From contig NZ_CP048407.1 of NCBI RefSeq assembly GCF_003403315.2, forward strand, positions 186,001 to 250,000: a stretch of 64,000 nucleotides of DNA. Reading direction: 5' to 3'. Source of the stretch: Thermaerobacter sp. PB12/4term. Lineage in GTDB: Bacteria; Bacillota; Sulfobacillia; Thermaerobacterales; Thermaerobacteraceae. Made by a program: the position numbers and the translations under genes. The notes beneath the pieces were generated by a model. It had not been told where the DNA came from and made no database searches. It saw only the letters and a list, made by a program, of their open reading frames with translations. Below, piece after piece: positions 58,779 to 64,000 of this stretch. Numbering within the stretch: the first letter of the stretch is position 1; each line of letters starts with the position of its first letter.

Positions 58779-59732
58779 TTGCCGGTTCGCTTGATCATCG
58801 ACACCGATACGGCGGGGGATGACGTCAACTCCCTGCTCATCGCCCTGCTCCATCCCAACATCCAGCTGGAGGCCGTGACCATCTCGGTAGGGAACGTGGG
58901 CTTCGAGCAGCAGATCGAGAACGCCCTCTACACCATCGAGATGGCCGGGCGCAGCGGCCAGGTCCCGGTCTACCCCGGCTGTGCCGTTCCCCTGGTCAAC
59001 GAGTGGGTGGCGGCGGATTACGTCCACGGCCGCGACGGAATGGGCGACTCCTTCTTCCCCCGGGCGCGGCAGCGCCCCGAGCCCCAGCATGCCGTCGACG
59101 CCCTGATCGAGCGGATCCACGCGGCACCGGGTGAGCTTACCATCCTGGCCCAGGCGCCCCTGACCAACATCGCCGTGGCGGTGACCCGGGACCCCTCCAT
59201 CGCCCGCAAGGTGAAGACCCTCTACATCATGGGGGGGACCTACTTCGCCCCCGGGAACATCACCCCCGCGGCGGAGTACAACTTCTACGTCGACCCCGAG
59301 GCCGCACGGATCGTGTTCCGGGCGGGGTTCGACATCCGGCTGGTCGACTGGGGCCTCTGCGTCCGGGACACGGTGCTGGATGACGGCGACCTGGAGGACA
59401 TCCGCCGGCTGGATACGGAGCTGGCCCGGTTCTACCTGCAGGTGAACCGCGTGGTGCGGCAGTTCAATGAGACGGTGGGCATCCGGGGCGTGACCCACCC
59501 CGACTCCATCGTGGCGGCCATGATCGCCGATCCGGCCATCGCCCGCGGCTGGCAGCCCTGCCAGGTCGACATCGAGACCCGGGGCGAACTGACCCGCGGC
59601 GCCTCGGTGATCACCCCGGCGCAGTACGCGGGCGTGGAGAAGCGGGTGGAGAGGCCCAACGCCCAGGTGTGCCTGGGCGCGGACCGGGAGCGGTTCAAGG
59701 CCCTGCTGATGGACATCCTGGCGCGGCGGTAA
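58779..59732 (+). CDS. Inosine-uridine-type nucleoside hydrolase
   Basis: Hydrolyses N-ribosides to base and ribose with a bound Ca2+. The 317-residue protein begins VRLIIDTDTAGDDVNSLLIAL, carrying the DxDxxxDD metal motif, followed by LAQAPLTNIAVAV, MGGTYFAPGNITPAAEYNFYVDPEA and a late His/Asp region (THPDSIVAAMI). The start is TTG 58779, 8 nt after AGAGGAGG; no in-frame ATG is available nearby. Base specificity is unknown. Confidence 0.92.
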   Translation: MPVRLIIDTDTAGDDVNSLLIALLHPNIQLEAVTISVGNVGFEQQIENALYTIEMAGRSGQVPVYPGCAVPLVNEWVAADYVHGRDGMGDSFFPRARQRPEPQHAVDALIERIHAAPGELTILAQAPLTNIAVAVTRDPSIARKVKTLYIMGGTYFAPGNITPAAEYNFYVDPEAARIVFRAGFDIRLVDWGLCVRDTVLDDGDLEDIRRLDTELARFYLQVNRVVRQFNETVGIRGVTHPDSIVAAMIADPAIARGWQPCQVDIETRGELTRGASVITPAQYAGVEKRVERPNAQVCLGADRERFKALLMDILARR

Positions 59733-60031
59733 GCTTGCCGCGGCCGCAGGCGGGCACGAAGCCGGCGGCATGGACAGCGAGGCGTCCGGCCGGCGGGACA
59801 GCGGTACGGCGGGCGGTGGCGGGACCGCAGGAAGGGCCCCGGTGGTCGCAGGCCGTGGCGGCCAGTTGCCCACCGGACGGCTCGCGCGGCCCGCCCGCCT
59901 GGCCCGCTGGACGGGGGCCGAGACCGGCCGGTCAGGGGGCATGGCGGCCGGCCAGGGCAGGAGGACGGCCGGGCGGGGCAGCGGGGTGCCGCGGGACGGG
60001 GCAGCAGGCAAAGAAGGAGGCGGGTTGTCCT

Positions 60032-60859
60032 GTGACGGCAGAAGGCTATCCCAGCGGGGCGGTGGCCGGCGGGGCGGGGCGCAGCGGGGCGCGTCTCGCC
60101 CGGTTCATCCAGTCGACCCTGATCGCCAGCGACGTGACGGAGGAACAGGTGGTGGCCCACTGCCGGGCGTGCCTGGAATACGGCTTCCACGCGGCCATGG
60201 TACCGCCGCTGTGGGTCCCGGTGGCCCGCCAGGTCCTGGCCGGCTCGCCGGTGCGGGTGGCGTCCTTCGTCGACTTTCCCCTGGGCTGCATGACCACCTC
60301 CGCCCGGGTGGCCCAGGCCCGGGAACTGGCCCAACTGGGTGTCGACGAGATCGACGTGATGGTGCCCCTGGGCCTGTTCCGCAGCGGCCGGCTGGACGAC
60401 TTCCGCGCCGATCTGGAGGCGGTGGTCCGGGCGGCCCGGCCGGCGGAGACCAAGGCCATGCTGGAGCTGCCCCTGCTGAACGCTGCCGAGCGGGAGCAGA
60501 TGGTCCGGCTGGCCGTGGCGGCCGGGTTCGACTGGGTCAAGAACGCCAGCGGCGGCGCCGTGGGCGTGGCCACGCCGGACGACATCCGCTTCCTGCGCCA
60601 GCGGGTGCCCTCCGGCGTGCGGGTCAAGGCCTCGGGGGGCATCAAGACGGCGTCCCAGGCCTGGGCGCTGATCGATGCGGGGGCCGAGCTGCTGGGCACC
60701 AGCGCGGCCGTGGCCCTGGTGACGGGGCGGGCCGGTGGGGACGCGTCGCCGTCCCGCCGGACCGGCGACGGGGCCGCCGCTTCTTCCCCGGACGAACCGG
60801 CCGGCCGCGCCGGTGCGGGCGCGGCCGGCGCCGGGCGAGACCCGGCGGTCACCTACTGA
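60032..60859 (+). CDS. deoC: Deoxyribose-phosphate aldolase
   Basis: Cleaves 2-deoxyribose 5-phosphate to glyceraldehyde 3-phosphate and acetaldehyde. The 275-residue protein shows CLEYGFHAAMVPPLWV, VASFVDFPLGCMTTSARVAQA, VDEIDVMVPLG, the Schiff-base Lys in DWVKNASGG and the second Lys in VRVKASGGIKT. GTG 60032 lies 11 nt after AAGGAGG. The last 45 residues are low-complexity. The gap 59733-60031 before it (299 nt) shows no promoter or gene I can support. Confidence 0.93.
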   Translation: MTAEGYPSGAVAGGAGRSGARLARFIQSTLIASDVTEEQVVAHCRACLEYGFHAAMVPPLWVPVARQVLAGSPVRVASFVDFPLGCMTTSARVAQARELAQLGVDEIDVMVPLGLFRSGRLDDFRADLEAVVRAARPAETKAMLELPLLNAAEREQMVRLAVAAGFDWVKNASGGAVGVATPDDIRFLRQRVPSGVRVKASGGIKTASQAWALIDAGAELLGTSAAVALVTGRAGGDASPSRRTGDGAAASSPDEPAGRAGAGAAGAGRDPAVTY

Positions 60860-61045
60860 GGGCAGGTGGGGCCATGGCCCCGGGGGGGAGGCCGGGCGGG
60901 AAGGCCCGTCCCAGCAGGTGAGGAACGGCAGGAGATGGAAGAAGGGCCGGAGGCGCGGGTCGCCCCGGCTCTTTCCGTTCCGAGCTGGGGTCCGCGAGAA
61001 GCCCTGCCAGGGGGGCGGGGCTTCGACGAAGGGAGTGGCGGTTCC

Positions 61046-61948
61046 ATGGAACCGATCCCGCTGACCGGGAAGGTCACCGTGTTGCACGGCGCGGTGAACA
61101 GCGGGCTGGTCCGGACCGGGGACGGCCTGGTGCTGATCGACACAGGCCTCGACCGGTCGGCGGCCAACAAGATCCTGCGGGTGGCGGAGGCCATGGGGGA
61201 GCCCGTGCGGGTGGTGCTCAACACCCATGCCCACGCCGACCATTTCGGCGGCAACGCCCAGGTCCTGCGCCGGACCGGTGCCCGGGTCTGCGCCCCCGCC
61301 GGGGAGGCGGAGGTGATTCGCCATCCCCTCTACGAGCCGGTGTACCTCTTCGGCGGCGCGGCGCCCGTGGCGGCCCTGCAGAACCGGTTCCTCCTGGCGG
61401 AGCCGTCGCCGGTGCACCAGGAGCTGGAACCCCGGCAGGTCCTGGAGCTGGGCGGCGTGGCGATGGAGGTGGTGGACCTGGCCGGCCACAGCCTGGCCCA
61501 GGTGGGGTTCTGCGTCGACGGCGTGTTCTTTGCCGCGGACAGCTTCATGGGCCTCGAGCCCCTGGCCAAGCACCCCATGCCCTATCTGGTGGACGCCGGG
61601 CGGATGCTGGCATCCCTGGACCGGGTGCGCCAGGTGGACGCCCGCTGGTTCGTCCCCGGCCACGGCCCGGCGGTACCGGCCGGACCGGAACTGCAGGCGG
61701 TGCTGGAGGCCAACGCGGCGGCCGTCCGCCGCCTGCTGGACTGGGCTGCCGCACGCCTGCGGCAGGGGCCCGCGGGAACGGAGGACCTCCTGGCCGAGCT
61801 GGCCCTGCACCTGGGTGTGGCCATGGACAACCCCGCGGCTTACGTGTTGAATCGCGCCGCCCTGCTGGGCGTGTTGGCCACCCTGGAGCGGGAGGGTGCC
61901 GCCCGGGTCGAGGTGCGGGAGGGGCGGTGGTGGTGGGCGGCGTCGTGA
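61046..61948 (+). CDS. Metallo-beta-lactamase-fold hydrolase
   Basis: A 300-residue protein of the MBL superfamily. The zinc motif is THAHADHFGGN (HxHxDH), with further ligands in DLAGHSLAQVG and the terminal PGHGPA. The C-terminal 80 residues form a helical extension (winged-helix-like pattern LLAELALHLGVAMDN) of the type found in LACTB2/glyoxalase-II-like hydrolases. ATG 61046 follows GAAGGGAG. The substrate is unknown. It is convergent with the M29 peptidase gene, whose stop is 10 nt away. Confidence 0.85.
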   Translation: MEPIPLTGKVTVLHGAVNSGLVRTGDGLVLIDTGLDRSAANKILRVAEAMGEPVRVVLNTHAHADHFGGNAQVLRRTGARVCAPAGEAEVIRHPLYEPVYLFGGAAPVAALQNRFLLAEPSPVHQELEPRQVLELGGVAMEVVDLAGHSLAQVGFCVDGVFFAADSFMGLEPLAKHPMPYLVDAGRMLASLDRVRQVDARWFVPGHGPAVPAGPELQAVLEANAAAVRRLLDWAAARLRQGPAGTEDLLAELALHLGVAMDNPAAYVLNRAALLGVLATLEREGAARVEVREGRWWWAAS

Positions 61949-61957
61949 CCGCCCCAC

Positions 61958-63064
61958 CTACCCCTCGACGAGGAACCGCCCCTCGCGGTAGATCAGCTCG
62001 CCGTCGGCGTAGATCTCGCCGCCCTGGCGCAAGTCGCAGATCATGTCCCAGTGGATGGCGGACCGGTTCTTCCCCCCGGTGATGGGGTAGCTGGCCCCCA
62101 GGGCCAGGTGGACGGTGCCGCCGATCTTCTCGTCAAAGAGCAGGTTGCGGCTGAAGCGGGTGATCTGGTCGTTGGTGCCGATGGCGAACTCGCCCACGTA
62201 GCGGGCGCCCTCGTCGGTGCCCAGCAGCGCCTCCAGCAGGTCCTGCCCGCGGGCCGCCCGGGCTTCCACCACCCGGCCGTCCTCGAAGCGGAGGCGGATG
62301 TCCTCGATCTCCTTCCCCTGGAAGATCCCCGGAAAGCTGAAGCGGATGGTGCCGCGGACGCTCTCTTCCACCGGGCCGGTGAACACCTCGCCGTCGGGGA
62401 AGTTGATGTGGCCGTCGGCGTTGATCCAGGTCCGGCCGGCCACCGAGAGCGTCAGGTCGGTGCCGTCACCCACCACCCGGATCTCCCGCACGCCGTTCAG
62501 GAATTCCACCAGCCCCTGCTGGCGCCGGCTCACGGCCTGCCAGGAGGCCACCGGGTCGTCGTCGTCCAGGCGGCAGGCCGCGAAGACGAACTCCTGATAG
62601 TCGCTCAGCGACATGCCGGCTTCCTGGGCGAGGGCCTGGGTGGGGAAGAGGGTGACGCAGTACTTGCCGCCCTGGCCGATGCGGGACATGAGCTTGTCGG
62701 CCAGGGGCCGCCGCGCCTCCTGCATGATGGCCAGGCGGCGGGGGTCGACGCCGCTGAGGGCCTTGACGTTGTGGGGCGCGTGGATCACCAGGGCGTGCCG
62801 GTATTCCTCAAAGGCGATCCGCTCCAGAGGGGTCAGCACCCGCAGCTGCTCTTCCGACGCTTCCTTCAAGTAGATCTCACCCAGCCCCTCCAGCTGGGCT
62901 AGGACCTGGGGGAAGGCACCCACCCGGAGGGCCTCCCGGTAGATGGCCTGGACCAGGGGCGTGGCCAGGTCGGACGTCTGGATGAGGAAGTGGTCGCCGG
63001 CCTCGAGGCCCAGGGAGTAGCGCACCAGCACCTGGGCCAGCTTCCGCACGCGGGGGTCGGTCAC
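61958..63064 (-). CDS. M29-family aminopeptidase (thermophilic aminopeptidase type)
   Basis: Metal-dependent aminopeptidase, 368 residues, like aminopeptidase T/PepS. The family pattern is clear: LVRYSLGLEAGDHFLIQTS at the N-terminus, the mid region NFPDGEVFTGPVEESVRG with a metal-ligand Glu, and the C-terminal GEFAIGTN, HLALGASYP and NRSAIHWDMICDLRQGG containing His/Asp ligands. GTG 63064 follows AAAGGAG. Confidence 0.92.
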   Translation of the reverse strand: MTDPRVRKLAQVLVRYSLGLEAGDHFLIQTSDLATPLVQAIYREALRVGAFPQVLAQLEGLGEIYLKEASEEQLRVLTPLERIAFEEYRHALVIHAPHNVKALSGVDPRRLAIMQEARRPLADKLMSRIGQGGKYCVTLFPTQALAQEAGMSLSDYQEFVFAACRLDDDDPVASWQAVSRRQQGLVEFLNGVREIRVVGDGTDLTLSVAGRTWINADGHINFPDGEVFTGPVEESVRGTIRFSFPGIFQGKEIEDIRLRFEDGRVVEARAARGQDLLEALLGTDEGARYVGEFAIGTNDQITRFSRNLLFDEKIGGTVHLALGASYPITGGKNRSAIHWDMICDLRQGGEIYADGELIYREGRFLVEG

Positions 63065-63137
63065 CGTCGTCGCTCCTTTCCGGTCTTAGGATTGCGACGC
63101 GGGGGCGCGGGGTTCCTCCCGGTGACAAACTACCGGT

Positions 63138-63146
63138 ACAGTAGCA
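63138..63146 (-). promoter_or_regulatory. Extended -10 element before the M29 peptidase gene
   Basis: On the minus strand TGCTACTGT (TG-N-TACTGT) lies about 75 nt before the gene; no -35 match. It resembles the TGCTATC(A/C)T elements before ctpA and uvrC. Confidence 0.4.
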
Positions 63147-63233
63147 CGGGGAACGACCAGTCCCGGCCGTCGTCCTGCTGGCCGGGGAGCCCGGGCCGCC
63201 GTTCGGGGTCAGAATGAAGGGGGAGGTGGGGGT

Positions 63234-63926
63234 ATGGCATGCCCGCCGTTTTCGTCGAACCACGACGGTGCGGCCAACCACCCTGCGCCGGAGGCTGTGC
63301 GCCACGGGCACACGGGCCACGGTGCTGGGCACCACGGACCGTGGGAGGCCCAGGTCTCCTGGGCGGAGATCTTCGAGCACCAGAAACGGCGACAAGCCCT
63401 GGTGGAGGAATGGTTGAAGTGGCTGGATCTCCGGCCTGGGGATCACCTGGTGGACCTGGGTGCGGGCCCGGGGCTCACCAGCCTGCTGGCCGCCCGCCGG
63501 GTGCTGCCCCATGGCCGCGTGTACGCGGTGGACCACTGGCCCGAGGCCCTGCGCTTTCTGCGCCGGCAGGTGGAGGGAGAGGGACTCGACAACGTGCACG
63601 CCGTCCAGGCGGACATCGCCCAGGACGACCTGGCCGGGGTCATCCCGCCCCAGCACGCCCGCAAGGTGGTCCTGGCCCATGTGCTCCACCATGTTCCGGA
63701 TCCGAGGGCAGTCCTGGGTCGCCTTCACCGCTGGCTGTTGCCGGGCGCCCGCATGGTGGTGGCGGAGTTCGATCCGGAGGGGGCCGGTGAGGTGGGCCCG
63801 CCCCGGGAGGAGCGCATTGCCGAGGCGGACCTGGCCGGATGGTTGACCGGTGAGGGTTTCAAGATCCTGGGTCGCAAGCACCATCCGGAGCATGAGCAGT
63901 ACGCCATCCTGGTCGAGCCGGCTTGA
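63234..63926 (+). CDS. Class I SAM-dependent methyltransferase with His-rich N-terminus
   Basis: A 230-residue protein. The Rossmann methyltransferase core begins near residue 70 (HLVDLGAGPGLTSLLAARR) with an acidic loop (VYAVDHWPEALRFL) and motif IV region KVVLAHVLHHVPDP, of the UbiE/Methyltransf_11 type. Residues 23-37 are rich in His and Gly (HGHTGHGAGHHGP), possibly metal-binding. ATG 63234 is preceded by GGGGGAGG. The substrate is unknown. Confidence 0.82.
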   Translation: MACPPFSSNHDGAANHPAPEAVRHGHTGHGAGHHGPWEAQVSWAEIFEHQKRRQALVEEWLKWLDLRPGDHLVDLGAGPGLTSLLAARRVLPHGRVYAVDHWPEALRFLRRQVEGEGLDNVHAVQADIAQDDLAGVIPPQHARKVVLAHVLHHVPDPRAVLGRLHRWLLPGARMVVAEFDPEGAGEVGPPREERIAEADLAGWLTGEGFKILGRKHHPEHEQYAILVEPA

Positions 63927-63963
63927 CCGGGGTGGGCATCCTTGCCCCTGCCGGCCGTCCTTG

Positions 63964-63983
63964 CCCGCCGCCCTGGCGGCGGG
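63964..63983 (+). terminator. GC hairpin after the methyltransferase gene
   Basis: CCGCCGCC pairs with GGCGGCGG around a 2-nt loop. No T tract follows within the window, so it is only a weak terminator candidate. Confidence 0.35.
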
Positions 63984-64000
63984 GTGCCACGACAACCCGC

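Overview
This window is bacterial chromosome with very high G+C content and dense coding. Gene content and order point to a Gram-positive of the Firmicutes: secA-prfB-ftsE-ftsX, a ctpA/minJ-like/uvrB/uvrA block, rapZ-yvcK-whiA, rex, cdaA-cdaR-glmM-glmS with a glmS ribozyme, an AroH-type chorismate mutase and a HutP-family protein. High G+C in such a background suggests a thermophilic high-GC lineage such as Thermaerobacter (with Sulfobacillus or Symbiobacterium as alternatives). That placement is inference from gene content; no rRNA gene lies in the window. I saw no tRNA, rRNA, CRISPR array, prophage or insertion sequence.

Layout. Bases 1-9.2 kb (+) carry the 3' end of secA, prfB with its programmed +1 frameshift, ftsEX, a coiled-coil M23 peptidase, ctpA and a PDZ membrane protein resembling MinJ/YvjD. 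Bases 9.3-14.4 kb hold uvrB and uvrA, and uvrC lies at 17.4-19.8 kb; an AI-2E-type permease and a radical SAM protein lie between them on the minus strand. Bases 19.9-23.9 kb (+) hold a ThDP-enzyme-like protein that has lost its cofactor motifs, a membrane-anchored spermidine-synthase-like protein and a small holin-4-like membrane protein.

Bases 24.0-34.5 kb (-) are one aromatic biosynthesis operon, aroH-aroF-tyrA-aroA-aroE-aroC-aroKB-aroQ, with most junctions overlapping by 4 nt. Its leader has a good sigma-A-type promoter, two clusters of NAG triplets and an intrinsic terminator just before aroH. A HutP-family gene lies directly upstream on the same strand. I propose, as inference, that this HutP-like protein controls the operon by antitermination. 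Further upstream on the same strand are an unrecognised gene and mgtE.

Bases 38.2-53.1 kb (+) hold a D-2-hydroxyacid dehydrogenase, a small membrane protein, a frameshifted endonuclease/exonuclease/phosphatase-family gene, rapZ-yvcK-whiA, a polyprenyl diphosphate synthase, rex, cdaA-cdaR-glmM, the glmS ribozyme and glmS. These link cell-wall precursor supply, c-di-AMP and redox sensing. A bidirectional terminator separates glmS from the convergent chrA. Bases 53.3-56.3 kb (-) are chrA and a one-polypeptide ABC-2 exporter. Bases 56.4-60.9 kb (+) are a nucleoside/deoxynucleoside salvage group: GntR/UTRA regulator, ribokinase, nucleoside hydrolase and DeoC. The window ends with a metallo-beta-lactamase-fold protein, an M29 aminopeptidase (-) and a methyltransferase.

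A recurring oddity is that many universally conserved enzymes carry long Ala/Pro/Gly-rich tails, linkers or insertions (UvrC, RapZ, AroA, AroE, AroKB, AroQ and the ThDP-like protein).
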